This document shows, in pieces, positions 52,494 through 61,747 of a DNA stretch of 64,000 nt. Origin of the DNA: Paenibacillus pectinilyticus (GTDB taxonomy: Bacteria; Bacillota; Bacilli; Paenibacillales; NBRC-103111). Under the pieces are notes generated by a model, which saw only the letters and a program-made list of their open reading frames with translations, was not told where the DNA came from and did no database searches. The DNA is taken from the NCBI RefSeq assembly GCF_001700435.1, contig NZ_LYPC01000028.1:619267-683266 (forward strand). Reading direction: 5' to 3'. Made by a program: the position numbers and the translations under genes. Within the stretch, counting starts at the first letter, position 1. Each line of letters starts with the position of its first letter.

Positions 52494-53459
52494 TCATCCC
52501 TCACCCACGGAGCCGCCCTCAATCAACGTCACATAAATCCGCTCATGCTCCACCGGTACACCCATAATGAGCTTAATCAGCTGCTCAGAAGCCAAAGCCC
52601 CCCACTTGCGTTTGGAATAGTCAATCGTCGCTAGGCGCGGCTGGGTATATTGGGTAAGTTCGATATTGTCGAAGCCGATAATGTGAATCTGTTCGCCAAT
52701 TCGGAAATCAGCTTTGACCAGTGTGTTATACAATCCGATCGCCATTTCATCATTCAGGCAAAAAACCGCAACCGGTTCCTTATATTCTTTCATGATCTGC
52801 TTGGCGGCTAGTTCGCCGGATTCCTTCGTGAAGTTACCCTCAATTTCAACATAAACCACGTCAGGATTACGCTCAATGGCTTGCTTCGCAGCCTGCAATC
52901 GCTGTTTAGAGTCGTATGATCCCTGCGGTCCTGTCACCACGTACAACTTCCTATGACCTTTTTCAATCACATATTCAACGGCCAACGCAGCTCCCGCTTT
53001 GTTGTCTAAGTGGACCTGGTTCACGTTCGGATGGTTCAGCTCCCGGTCCAATACAACCAATTTATGCCCACGTTCGGCTAATTGCAACAGTTCTTCACTA
53101 GCGAACGAATGATCCAGTACGATAGCGCCATCAATCATACGCTGAGGCAGCAACCGATGTGAATAAGAACCGCTGCACACAATAAGATCATAGCCTCTTT
53201 TGTTCAGCACTTCTTTCATCCCTTGCAATACTTCGCCATAAAAGGCCCCACTGAAATCAGTCAAATACACACCGATGATTTTGGAGGACCGACTCTTTAA
53301 TGTTCTCGCCGCGGCATTCGGGACATAGTCCATTTCACGAGCGATCTTCAGAATCCTCGCGCTCGTTTCTTCCGTTACTTTCGGATTGCCGTTCAGTGCA
53401 TAAGACACCGTCGATATCGAAACGCCCGCTTTTTTCGCAATATCTTTTATGCTGATCAC
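52494..53459 (-). CDS. LacI-family transcriptional regulator (probable repressor of the beta-1,2-glucan cluster)
   Basis: A 321-residue regulator: N-terminal helix-turn-helix ISIKDIAKKAGVSISTVSYALNGNPKVTEETSARI (residues 2-36) and a periplasmic-binding-like sugar domain (IIGVYLTDFSGAFYGEVLQG, IHIIGFDNIELTQYTQP). GTG start at 53459 with AGGAG 8 bases upstream. It is the last gene of the minus-strand arm behind the phosphorylase. Four AGAAACGTTTCT-like palindromes at the cluster's divergent promoters are the likely targets, and a TAACGTTTA palindrome near 53473 suggests autoregulation. Confidence 0.92.
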   Translation of the reverse strand: MISIKDIAKKAGVSISTVSYALNGNPKVTEETSARILKIAREMDYVPNAAARTLKSRSSKIIGVYLTDFSGAFYGEVLQGMKEVLNKRGYDLIVCSGSYSHRLLPQRMIDGAIVLDHSFASEELLQLAERGHKLVVLDRELNHPNVNQVHLDNKAGAALAVEYVIEKGHRKLYVVTGPQGSYDSKQRLQAAKQAIERNPDVVYVEIEGNFTKESGELAAKQIMKEYKEPVAVFCLNDEMAIGLYNTLVKADFRIGEQIHIIGFDNIELTQYTQPRLATIDYSKRKWGALASEQLIKLIMGVPVEHERIYVTLIEGGSVGEG

Positions 53460-53560
53460 AAAAACAGCTCCTAACGTTTACGCTCTCATTTTCAACTATT
53501 ATATCACAAAGATCTTATCTTATAAGGAAATAGGCGACCTCGAAGGATCGCCACTTCACT

Positions 53561-56500
53561 TTACACAAACACGTCAATTACATTTGAATCCTCATTTAAA
53601 TGAGCTTGCAGATCCTGCTCGCTAACGCGGAGACCGCCTTGACGATATCGATTCGCTGTTGCTTTTGCAGCTACTTCGCTGCCATTCACCCTCACACGTG
53701 AACTTCCCGCCAAATGATATACGAAAGTAACCGGACGTCCCTTCACCGCAAAATCAAACCTTAACCCGTCCAAGTCTTGAGGCAGGACAGGATCGATGAC
53801 AAGGTCACCGACGTCTAGGCGAATCCCTAGCACGTTGGAAATCAACTGGTTCATATAGATTCCCGGACCGCTGGAATAAATGCGCCAGCCGCCTTTCACT
53901 GGCACGGCACCTTCTTTCAGCTCTTCGAAACGCTCCTGTGCTTCGTAACGGGTATTGAACTGCCCATCCGAGCTGCTGAAGTAACTGTTGCTCTGGCGCA
54001 GCGCAGCGTTCGGCACGACCTTGCGGATGCCAACCGGATTAATCATCTCGAGTCCTTTCCAGGCCTCATCTGATTTACCAAGTTTGGCCATAGCCTCAAC
54101 AAATCGGATATGTGCGTGGACGTACTGCAAACCGATCTCACGGCCAAAGTTCGCCGCTTGCTCGGCGCGCTTGAAGTTGGTGCTGACACCACCAGCGTAG
54201 TTAGCCGGGCGATTCATCAAGCGAACGCCATCCGGGCAATACAGTTCATCCTTGATGATTTGATAATGTGATCGCGCTTGTTCCTCTGTCAGCAGCTCAC
54301 CAATCATGCTGCGCGTCATCGGAAGCAGGCGGTACTGGATGCCCGTCTTCATATCCGTCGGGTGCAGCATCAGCTCAGCCTTGCCTGGCTCTTCCATATA
54401 GACGAAGCCTGGAATGACGTCCGTGCCTAGCATGTAGCGGTTGAAATCGGCTTGGATGCCGGCTGCTAAGCTCTGAAGCTCGGCTGCCATTCTCTCGTCC
54501 GATGCCATAAGTACCGCCGACAATTGATTGAATACCTGATAAGTCAGAGCCACCGTCCAGCTGCTGACCATATACTGCTTCAACTGCGCGTTAGCCGGCT
54601 GAAGCGTGTCATCCCAATCGCCATCCCCATAAGAAGAGAGATGCGTGCCATGCAGAAAATGATCCTGGATGTAGGCAATCTCTTTTTTCGCATGGTCATA
54701 GATCGTTGCTGTATCTTCCGTAAACTGGAACGTATGTCGATTCGTATAAGGAACTTTTTCCTCAAGAATGCTGTAGTCCTTGGTTGCAGCCAAATAATCA
54801 CTCAACACCTTCAACGGCCAAACAATAATATCCCCATGGCTTTCTTCCTGCTGAATCGCCGCATACTGGTCGAACATAAACCACTGAGGCCAGTTGCCGT
54901 CGTCTTCATACTGATGGGAAAAGACCGTTTTGAGAATATCACGAACTTCGCCGTATTTATGTGTCGCAAGGAAATATTCTGCCGGTCCTTGGCACACGTC
55001 ACGAGTACCCCAGGCAGCCCCGCCATACTGCTCCAAGCCATGCGGAACGGAATAGTGAACGAGCATATTGTGCGTATACCACCAAGCAAGGGTGTTTACC
55101 TTGTTCAAGCTATCTGCTGTGCCACCGCCTTGCGACAGATGAAATCCGTTCATGACCGTAGCAAAGAAATCGCGATATCGAGCAATCTCAGATGCCGCAT
55201 TCACTTCGGTGAATGGCAGATCTTCATTTCTAATAAGCCCCTGAATGGTCAGACTCCATTCACTGCTTTGGTCTAACGCCAGAACAACGAGGGAGGCGGA
55301 GTGAGGGTTGGCACCAGGCACCAGCAGAGTCTCATTGCCTACCTCGAAATCAGCACCTGCAACCTGCATCCGGTAGCATAGCTGAGGCCAAACCTTTGCG
55401 CTGTCGGACGCCGCGTCCGCGTAGAAAGACAGCTTTTGTCCATCCTGCTGCAACTTGAATGGTTTGTCGTACTCATTGTTGTTCATCGTAATTTGATTCG
55501 TAACGAGGAAACGATACGCCTTGCCGCTTTCGGAGCGGACCTGCAGGTGGACTTCCGATGTATCAACGGTTGTCAGGTTGGTGATAACAATCATATCTTC
55601 TGCTGTTTTGTAGTACCAACGGGCGTAGTTGAAGCCAAGCTCGAACATCGATGGCATCGTCAGCAAATGATACTGACCATCCAACTCGATGTACATGCGC
55701 TGCCCTGAGGTTTTCATTACATTCAACGCATTGCGAGCATTCGTCAGCATTTTATTGAAGGACGTGTTCCCGACCACGACCTGTGAATTGAAGATTCCGT
55801 ACATATAGGACGTGGTGGTCATGACGTCTTCCTTCAGGCGGGCATTATCCCCCGACATGAGAATATGGCCATGCGGGCGCTCGACAAGAAGCTCTTTTTC
55901 CTTCAGAACAACATGTTCATGCGTTTCCGTGAAAAAAGATAACAGCGTGTCACCATCGAATTCCTCTTGATGGCGGGTTGGGAAATAACGGCCGATTTCC
56001 TCACGGGTCATCGACACGGTGGAAAGCGGCGCGCCGAGTTGTTCAGACATGCTCACTTTGGTGAGCTGTTTGCCCGCCTCTTGGCTTTGAGCGTCGGCTT
56101 GATGCCAAGCCTTCTGCACCTCCGACTCAAAGGCTAGCCCTTGAATCGCCTCCGGGTGATTCGGTTTGAACAGGCCGTAAAAGACGAAGCGCGCCGTGCC
56201 GTTCACGTTCAAACGCTCTGACTGCAGCGCCGTGTAGGCGAATTCGTATTGGTACACCTCGTTAGCCAACGTATCTCGGCTTAACGCCTCCGGTTCGTTG
56301 GTTTCCTTGTAAGATAACCCGAAAAACTGGAATCCGTCCGTCGAGTACCCGACGATTTTGATTAGACCACCCTGCTGCAGGTAAGGAAACGCCCCTTGTT
56401 GCGGCATATTTTGGCGAGAGCAAACGGCATACCCGCTGTGGCCATGCTCAAATACGGCGTGATCGATGTATTGAGATAGATAAGCTTCATTGCTGCGGAC

Positions 56501-56908
56501 TGCGCCCTTATCTGCAAGACCGATATCCTGCCCGTAAATGATATCCACATCCACGTTATCCCCCTTCACCTTTACATCCCAGAACCAGATGTCTTCAGGC
56601 GTTAGATGGAACGTCAATTCGTACTGAAGTCCTAGGGCAGAACCTTCCCAAGATACGGTCGATTCCGTGTGCTGTACACGGCTTCCAGAATGAACACCCA
56701 TCAACGGGACGACTTGGATCCCCTCCGTAGTATGCAAGCGCAGATATATGTTATTTAAAGAACCATCAACGGGATTGGCTACCCATTGATTGATCATGGT
56801 GTTGTTGTAGGTAATTTCGCGGATATCTCCGCTGTTTAGGAAAGAAAATTGCAAATTCCCCGACTTCAGTTGAAAATCCGCTTGTTCGGCAGCTGCCATC
56901 TTACTCAC
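53561..56908 (-). CDS. GH94 1,2-beta-oligoglucan phosphorylase-like enzyme
   Basis: An 1115-residue protein, close to the roughly 1100 residues of sophoro-oligosaccharide phosphorylases. The catalytic barrel shows GGAAWGTRDVCQGPAEYF, NWPQWFMFDQYA and GDGDWDDTLQPA (about residue 763), where the first Asp is the expected acid; the N-terminal 600 residues are beta-sandwich-rich. It should phosphorolyse beta-1,2-glucan chains to glucose 1-phosphate in the cytoplasm. Start is GTG 56908 or ATG 56899. The neighbours (GH3, binding protein, two permeases, LacI) match in type the Listeria innocua lin1839-lin1843 cluster as I recall it. Other GH94 specificities (cellobiose, cyclic glucan) are less likely. 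Confidence 0.85.
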   Translation of the reverse strand: MSKMAAAEQADFQLKSGNLQFSFLNSGDIREITYNNTMINQWVANPVDGSLNNIYLRLHTTEGIQVVPLMGVHSGSRVQHTESTVSWEGSALGLQYELTFHLTPEDIWFWDVKVKGDNVDVDIIYGQDIGLADKGAVRSNEAYLSQYIDHAVFEHGHSGYAVCSRQNMPQQGAFPYLQQGGLIKIVGYSTDGFQFFGLSYKETNEPEALSRDTLANEVYQYEFAYTALQSERLNVNGTARFVFYGLFKPNHPEAIQGLAFESEVQKAWHQADAQSQEAGKQLTKVSMSEQLGAPLSTVSMTREEIGRYFPTRHQEEFDGDTLLSFFTETHEHVVLKEKELLVERPHGHILMSGDNARLKEDVMTTTSYMYGIFNSQVVVGNTSFNKMLTNARNALNVMKTSGQRMYIELDGQYHLLTMPSMFELGFNYARWYYKTAEDMIVITNLTTVDTSEVHLQVRSESGKAYRFLVTNQITMNNNEYDKPFKLQQDGQKLSFYADAASDSAKVWPQLCYRMQVAGADFEVGNETLLVPGANPHSASLVVLALDQSSEWSLTIQGLIRNEDLPFTEVNAASEIARYRDFFATVMNGFHLSQGGGTADSLNKVNTLAWWYTHNMLVHYSVPHGLEQYGGAAWGTRDVCQGPAEYFLATHKYGEVRDILKTVFSHQYEDDGNWPQWFMFDQYAAIQQEESHGDIIVWPLKVLSDYLAATKDYSILEEKVPYTNRHTFQFTEDTATIYDHAKKEIAYIQDHFLHGTHLSSYGDGDWDDTLQPANAQLKQYMVSSWTVALTYQVFNQLSAVLMASDERMAAELQSLAAGIQADFNRYMLGTDVIPGFVYMEEPGKAELMLHPTDMKTGIQYRLLPMTRSMIGELLTEEQARSHYQIIKDELYCPDGVRLMNRPANYAGGVSTNFKRAEQAANFGREIGLQYVHAHIRFVEAMAKLGKSDEAWKGLEMINPVGIRKVVPNAALRQSNSYFSSSDGQFNTRYEAQERFEELKEGAVPVKGGWRIYSSGPGIYMNQLISNVLGIRLDVGDLVIDPVLPQDLDGLRFDFAVKGRPVTFVYHLAGSSRVRVNGSEVAAKATANRYRQGGLRVSEQDLQAHLNEDSNVIDVFV

Positions 56909-56924
56909 TCACTTTCTTCATTGC

Positions 56925-59093
56925 TTACTTGATTAACTTAAACGAAAGACCTTGCCCTACATCTCTGCTATTCGGGCCGACATAAACCGTGAACTCTCCG
57001 GCATCACTACGCAAAGAAAGATCCGAATGATGATAACGTAACTGCTCTTCTTTCAGCTCGAAAGTAACGTCTCGACTCTCGCCTGGCTGCAGAGAAACTT
57101 TGTGGAATGCCTTCAACTCTTTGACTGGACGGACCACTTCACCTGCAATATCCCGTACATACAGCTGTACAACTTCTTCTCCCCCGCGTGTGCCCGTGTT
57201 CGTTACTTTCACCGTTACCGTAATCGGTTGATCCATGGTCATGCTAGGGGATGAAATCGCCGCTTTACTGTAAGCGAACGTCGTGTAGCTTAATCCGTAG
57301 CCAAATGGATAAAGAGGCTCGTTCGGAATATCTAAGTATTGGGATACATAACGTACCTGTGCATCAGGGGCTCCCTGCGGACGTCCCGTGTTGAAATGGT
57401 TGTAATAAACGGGAACCTGTCCGACTGCAAAAGGGAACGACATCGTCAGACGCCCCGTCGGGTTACTGTCGCCATACAGAAGATCAGCGACGGCAGCGCC
57501 GCCTTCGGTTCCTGGGTACCACGCTTCAAGCACAGCATCCGCGAGGTCGTATACGCCATGCAGATCAAGCGGACGGCCGTTAAATAGCACAGCGACCATC
57601 GGCTTGCCGAGCGTTTTCAGCTTGGCGGTCAGATCCAGCTGCGCCTGCGGCAGACGAATATCAGCCCGGCTGCCTGCCTCGCCGCTCATATCGGAGTGCT
57701 CGCCGAGCGCAAGCACGATCACATCCGCATCGCGCGCTGCTTCTAAGGCTTCCTCCAACTGCTCTTCCGTCATATGGGCGATATCACTACCTTGAGCCGC
57801 TACAATAAGAGAAGCATCGACTTTCGACTTCAACCCATCATACAGTTGAACAGCCTCATCTTTGGAACCCATCCACGACCATGGACCAAGAATATCCCCA
57901 TTGCGGGCAAACGGACCAATCAACGCGATTTTCTGCGTCGTCTTAAGGGGAAGCACCGCCTCGTTTTTCAACAAGACACAGGATTTCACAGCCAACTCAC
58001 GAGCCGCCTGACGATGTTCTGTGCTCATCACAAGCTCACGTTCACGCTCAATATTCGCACCGCGATACGGATTATCAAACAAGCCCAGCTTCTGTTTCAA
58101 CTGAAGAATGCGAAGCACAGCTTCGTCGATCAGCGTCTCGGCTACATCCCCGGATTCTACGAGCTGCTTCAAATGATTCTCATAGCAAGTCGTCATCATT
58201 TCGATATCTACACCCGCCAGAATAGCTTTGCAGGCAGCTTCCGCTTCATCGGCAGCCACGCCGTGCGGGATCATTTCCTTCACCGCGCCCCAGTCCGAAA
58301 TGACGACACCATCGAAGCCCCACTCCATACGGAGTAAATCGCGCATCAACCGCTTGTTCCCTGCGGCCGGGATGCCATCGACCGTATTGAATGCCGTCAT
58401 CACGAGTTCAGCGCCCTCATCCAGGGCAGCTTTATACGCTGGCAGGTAGTACTCACGCATCTGACGTTCGGACATATCCACCGTATTGTAATCACGACCG
58501 CCCTCGCCTGCACCGTAAGCCGCAAAATGCTTCACACAAGCAGCAAGCCGGGTAAGGTCATTCTTTAAATCTTTTCCTTGAAAACCACGAACAAAAGCCC
58601 GCGCAAATTCACCGTTCAGGTACGGGTCTTCCCCCGTCGTTTCCATCACACGTCCCCAACGAGGATCACGTACCAAGTCGACCATTGGAGAGAAAGTGAC
58701 GTGCACGCCAGCAGCGGAAGCTTCTGCGGCCGCAATCTCCGCACTTTTCTCAGCCGCTTCCATATCCCAGGAACATCCGATTGCCAGTGGAACTGGGAAA
58801 ATCGTTTTATAACCGTGGATGATATCCGCCATCACCAGCAGCGGAATACCGAGACGGTTCTTTTTCAAATGAGCCTCTTGGGCGCCAATCGTTTCTTTGG
58901 CCCCAGACAAACCCAAGACAGAGCCCGTATTTTTTATCGTGTCTTCCGTAATTCCCATAGACGCCATAGGACCGGTAATCTGCCCTTCAGTTCCCGTCCC
59001 TTCAAAGAAAGGTGCCGCCAATTGCAGCAGCTGAGCGATTTTTTCTTCCAAAGTCAGCTCCTTCAGCAGAGCAATCAATTGTTGATCCGTCAT
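56925..59093 (-). CDS. GH3 beta-glucosidase (probable sophorose/beta-1,2-glucoside hydrolase)
   Basis: A 722-residue GH3 enzyme: domain 1 with PLLVMADIIHGYKTIFPVPLA, TGEDPYLNGEFARAFVRGFQG and the nucleophile in DGVVISDWGAVKEM (about residue 268); domain 2 with VIVLALGEHSDMSGEAGSRA; a C-terminal fibronectin-III-like domain (about 620-715). No signal peptide: intracellular. It would trim short sophoro-oligosaccharides left by the phosphorylase. GAGGGAGG precedes the ATG at 59093. It is the first gene after the divergent promoter and runs on to GH94 after 16 bases. Confidence 0.9.
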   Translation of the reverse strand: MTDQQLIALLKELTLEEKIAQLLQLAAPFFEGTGTEGQITGPMASMGITEDTIKNTGSVLGLSGAKETIGAQEAHLKKNRLGIPLLVMADIIHGYKTIFPVPLAIGCSWDMEAAEKSAEIAAAEASAAGVHVTFSPMVDLVRDPRWGRVMETTGEDPYLNGEFARAFVRGFQGKDLKNDLTRLAACVKHFAAYGAGEGGRDYNTVDMSERQMREYYLPAYKAALDEGAELVMTAFNTVDGIPAAGNKRLMRDLLRMEWGFDGVVISDWGAVKEMIPHGVAADEAEAACKAILAGVDIEMMTTCYENHLKQLVESGDVAETLIDEAVLRILQLKQKLGLFDNPYRGANIERERELVMSTEHRQAARELAVKSCVLLKNEAVLPLKTTQKIALIGPFARNGDILGPWSWMGSKDEAVQLYDGLKSKVDASLIVAAQGSDIAHMTEEQLEEALEAARDADVIVLALGEHSDMSGEAGSRADIRLPQAQLDLTAKLKTLGKPMVAVLFNGRPLDLHGVYDLADAVLEAWYPGTEGGAAVADLLYGDSNPTGRLTMSFPFAVGQVPVYYNHFNTGRPQGAPDAQVRYVSQYLDIPNEPLYPFGYGLSYTTFAYSKAAISSPSMTMDQPITVTVKVTNTGTRGGEEVVQLYVRDIAGEVVRPVKELKAFHKVSLQPGESRDVTFELKEEQLRYHHSDLSLRSDAGEFTVYVGPNSRDVGQGLSFKLIK

Positions 59094-59125
59094 TTAGATG
59101 CCTCCCTCGGCTCATGTTTTGATTC

Positions 59126-59141
59126 ATAGAAACGTTTCTAT
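59126..59141. promoter_or_regulatory. LacI-type operator 1
   Basis: ATAGAAACGTTTCTAT, perfect 16-base palindrome, just downstream of the minus-strand -10. Confidence 0.8.
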
Positions 59142-59145
59142 TCAC

Positions 59146-59174
59146 ATTATAATCATTAAAAAAATAGCCGTCAA
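59146..59174 (-). promoter_or_regulatory. Promoter for GH3-GH94-lacI
   Basis: Minus strand: TTGACG (59174-59169), 17-base spacer, TATAAT (59151-59146), near-consensus sigma-A, 53 bases before the GH3 start and followed directly by operator 1. Confidence 0.85.
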
Positions 59175-59200
59175 CGTATTAAGAATTACAAAAATTAGTG

Positions 59201-59214
59201 TAGAAACGTTTTTA
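59201..59214. promoter_or_regulatory. LacI-type operator 2
   Basis: TAGAAACGTTTTTA, one mismatch from symmetry, upstream of both promoters. Confidence 0.7.
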
Positions 59215-59232
59215 TTATGCGAAAATAACTAG

Positions 59233-59261
59233 TTGAAACACTCATCAACTTGTTTTATAAT
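59233..59261 (+). promoter_or_regulatory. Promoter for the binding protein and permeases
   Basis: TTGAAA (59233-59238), 17-base spacer, TATAAT (59256-59261); operator 3 starts 6 bases downstream and covers the transcription start. Confidence 0.85.
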
Positions 59262-59266
59262 GAGTA

Positions 59267-59280
59267 TCGAAACGTTTCTA
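59267..59280. promoter_or_regulatory. LacI-type operator 3
   Basis: TCGAAACGTTTCTA, near-perfect palindrome over the plus-strand start of transcription. Confidence 0.78.
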
Positions 59281-59319
59281 TTACTGAATATAAAATAATT
59301 ATTGCCTAAATCACAGTTG

Positions 59320-59333
59320 TCGAAACGTTTCTA
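59320..59333. promoter_or_regulatory. LacI-type operator 4
   Basis: TCGAAACGTTTCTA, identical to operator 3 and 53 bases from it; the pair suits looping or cooperative binding. Confidence 0.78.
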
Positions 59334-59487
59334 CGAAATGCAATGCTGCCTCATATTTATTTTAGCAATAAGGAATACAAACCTATTCCTGAAGGTGCAG
59401 GTTAAAGATAACCTTCGTTATTACTTATATTTTAGGGAATAACGCGCACCCTACTAAACAAATCATGACAACCGGGAGGAACACAAC

Positions 59488-60747
59488 ATGCGTAAACAGA
59501 TCTTCACAGTAGTAGCTGGCACCGTGCTAGCAACTAGCGTCCTTGCAGGATGCTCTTCTAACAGCAGTACACCCGAGGGTTCTTCAAGCCCTGCAGCAAG
59601 TGGAAAGCAAGTTACCCTCAACGTTTGGGGAATGGGCGAAGAAGCGAAATCGCTTCCGAAAATTGCCGATAAATTCATGCAGGAAAATCCAAACATCAAA
59701 ATCAACGTTCAGGCGCTGCCTTGGGATACAGCTCATGACAAGCTTCTGACAGCCATTGCTTCCAAGAAAGGCCCTGACGTTCTTCAAATGGGTACTACCT
59801 GGATTCCAGAATTCGCATCTGCTAAAGCCTTGATGGACTTGAAGCCAGAACTAAGTAAATACCCAGAATTTGCAGAAGCTAACTTCTATCCAGGTGCCAT
59901 CTCCACAACGAAGCAAGGCGATACTGTCGTTGGCGTTCCTTGGTACATTGATACCCGCGTGCTTTACTATCGTACGGATCTATTAAAAGAAGCTGGCTAC
60001 AACGAAGCACCAAAAACGTGGGACGAGCTGTCCGACGCGGCTAAGAAATTAGCAGCCCGCGGCAACGGTAACTACGGAATCAGCATCGACACAAAAGAAC
60101 AGTCTCTTGCTTTCATGTTTGCCCGCCAAAACGGTTCCAAACTGCTTGATGGCAACAAACCACTTTTCAACCAGCCTGAGTTTGTTGGCGCCGTTGATTA
60201 CCTGAACAGTTTCTTCAAGAACGGCTCTGCACCTAAAGATCTAGGAATGGATATCGTGCCCGCATTCCAAAAAGGCATTACCCCAATGTTCATCAGCGGC
60301 CCTTGGATGATCAAGTTGATCAACGACCAAGCTCCTGACTTGAAAGACAAATGGGCTACTGCTGTATTACCTAAGAAAGAGAACAACACATCTTCCTTGG
60401 GTGGTTCCGACTTGTCCGTGTTCCAATATACAGAACATAAAGACGAAGCACTTAAGTTCATCGCTTACATGAGCAAGCCAGAAACACAGCTTGAATGGTT
60501 GAAGCTGACTAACACATTGCCTGCTACCAAAAAAGCTTGGGAAGACCCAGCTTTGACAAGCGATCCGAACTACAAAGTCATCGGCCAGCAAATGAATGCT
60601 TCCGAGCCAATGCCACTCGTTAAACCATTTGAAGAAATTGCCCAAAACTTCCTGAAAAGCTTTGAAAACATTTACCGTGCAAATGCCAGTACCCAAACCG
60701 AAATGGACGCTTTCAACAAAAAAGCGGAATCCATCCTGAATAAATAA
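59488..60747 (+). CDS. Sugar ABC transporter substrate-binding lipoprotein (probable sophoro-oligosaccharide)
   Basis: A 419-residue lipoprotein: signal peptide with lipobox LAGC (about residue 21), Ser-rich linker, then a family-1 binding fold (NVWGMGEEAKSLPKIADKFMQENPNIKINV, GKGIT-type hinge FQKGITPMFISGPWMI). GGGAGG is 8 bases before ATG. Transcribed divergently from GH3 with a shared operator set. Specificity for beta-1,2-gluco-oligosaccharides is inferred from the neighbours. Confidence 0.9.
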   Translation: MRKQIFTVVAGTVLATSVLAGCSSNSSTPEGSSSPAASGKQVTLNVWGMGEEAKSLPKIADKFMQENPNIKINVQALPWDTAHDKLLTAIASKKGPDVLQMGTTWIPEFASAKALMDLKPELSKYPEFAEANFYPGAISTTKQGDTVVGVPWYIDTRVLYYRTDLLKEAGYNEAPKTWDELSDAAKKLAARGNGNYGISIDTKEQSLAFMFARQNGSKLLDGNKPLFNQPEFVGAVDYLNSFFKNGSAPKDLGMDIVPAFQKGITPMFISGPWMIKLINDQAPDLKDKWATAVLPKKENNTSSLGGSDLSVFQYTEHKDEALKFIAYMSKPETQLEWLKLTNTLPATKKAWEDPALTSDPNYKVIGQQMNASEPMPLVKPFEEIAQNFLKSFENIYRANASTQTEMDAFNKKAESILNK

Positions 60748-60763
60748 GATTTTTGCCAGCCTA

Positions 60764-60795
60764 AACAGCTAGCCGGCTCATGCCGGTTAGCTGTT
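60764..60795 (+). terminator. Stable hairpin between binding-protein and permease genes
   Basis: AACAGCTAGCCGG-CTCATG-CCGGTTAGCTGTT, followed by only a short T stretch. This is more likely a partial stop or an RNA-stabilising end that keeps the binding protein more abundant than the permeases. Confidence 0.75.
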
Positions 60796-60839
60796 CATTT
60801 CCTATAAGCGTTCCACCCTCGTAAAGGAGAGGACTTGTC

Positions 60840-61727
60840 ATGAAAGGTTTCACCTCCAAAAAAGCGCCCTATCTTTTTATCGCGCCAACCTTGATTCTGC
60901 TGACCCTGTTTTCATTGATTCCGATCCTGATCGCACTCGTTATCAGTTTCACGAACATGGATCTAGCCGGATTAGCCGATTATTCGAACATTAAGTTTAT
61001 CGGACTGCAAAACTACAAAGATGTACTGTCTGATCCTATTTTTAAGAAAGCCATTTTCAATACGTTATTCTACGTTGTTATCGGGGTGCCTCTGGTCATC
61101 CTCTGCTCGCTTAGCGTCGCGATGTTGATCAACTTCGGGACTTCACGCATTTTCAAAGTGTTCAGAGTCATTTACTATCTCCCTTCCGTAACCAACGTTG
61201 TTGCGGTTGCCGTGGTTTGGTTCTATCTGTACAACCCGACATTCGGGTTATTAAATTACTTGCTCAAATTAGTTCATCTCGGCCCCGTGCCTTGGTTAAC
61301 TAACCCTATTGTTGCGAAAATATCGCTGATCTTATTGGCGTTGTGGAGAGCCATCGGCCTCAATATGATTATTTTCATTGCTGGTTTGCAAGGGATTCCA
61401 AAATCTTATTATGAAGCGGCTCAGTTGGACGGGGCGACCCGTTTGCAGCAAATGCGCTACATAACGATTCCGATGCTGCGTTTTGCCATCTTCTTCGTTT
61501 CCATCACCACGATGATTGGCTGGCTGCAGTTCTTCGAGGAACCTTTCATTATGACGCAAGGCGGTCCATTAGACAGTACAACGTCCGTCGCATTGTTCAT
61601 TTATCGCAATGGCTTCCAGTTTAGTCACTTTGGCTATGCGGCTGCGGGATCCTTCATTCTGTTCTTTGCGATTATCCTAGTGACCCTGGTTCAATTCCGA
61701 TTCCAAAACAAGGACACTGATCTTTAA
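60840..61727 (+). CDS. Sugar ABC transporter permease (MalF/UgpA type)
   Basis: A 295-residue membrane protein with six predicted helices. The permease loop YYEAAQLDGATRLQQMRYITIPM (about 193-215) is typical. AAAGGAG lies upstream of the ATG at 60840. First permease of the pair serving the beta-glucan binding protein. Confidence 0.93.
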   Translation: MKGFTSKKAPYLFIAPTLILLTLFSLIPILIALVISFTNMDLAGLADYSNIKFIGLQNYKDVLSDPIFKKAIFNTLFYVVIGVPLVILCSLSVAMLINFGTSRIFKVFRVIYYLPSVTNVVAVAVVWFYLYNPTFGLLNYLLKLVHLGPVPWLTNPIVAKISLILLALWRAIGLNMIIFIAGLQGIPKSYYEAAQLDGATRLQQMRYITIPMLRFAIFFVSITTMIGWLQFFEEPFIMTQGGPLDSTTSVALFIYRNGFQFSHFGYAAAGSFILFFAIILVTLVQFRFQNKDTDL

Positions 61728-61747
61728 TAAGAAAGGAGGCACACATA

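Noticed and set aside
59126-59333. CcpA cre sites
   Set aside because: The AGAAACGTTTCT cores resemble cre but lack the TG...CA ends, and a LacI gene lies in the cluster; CcpA binding remains a lesser option.
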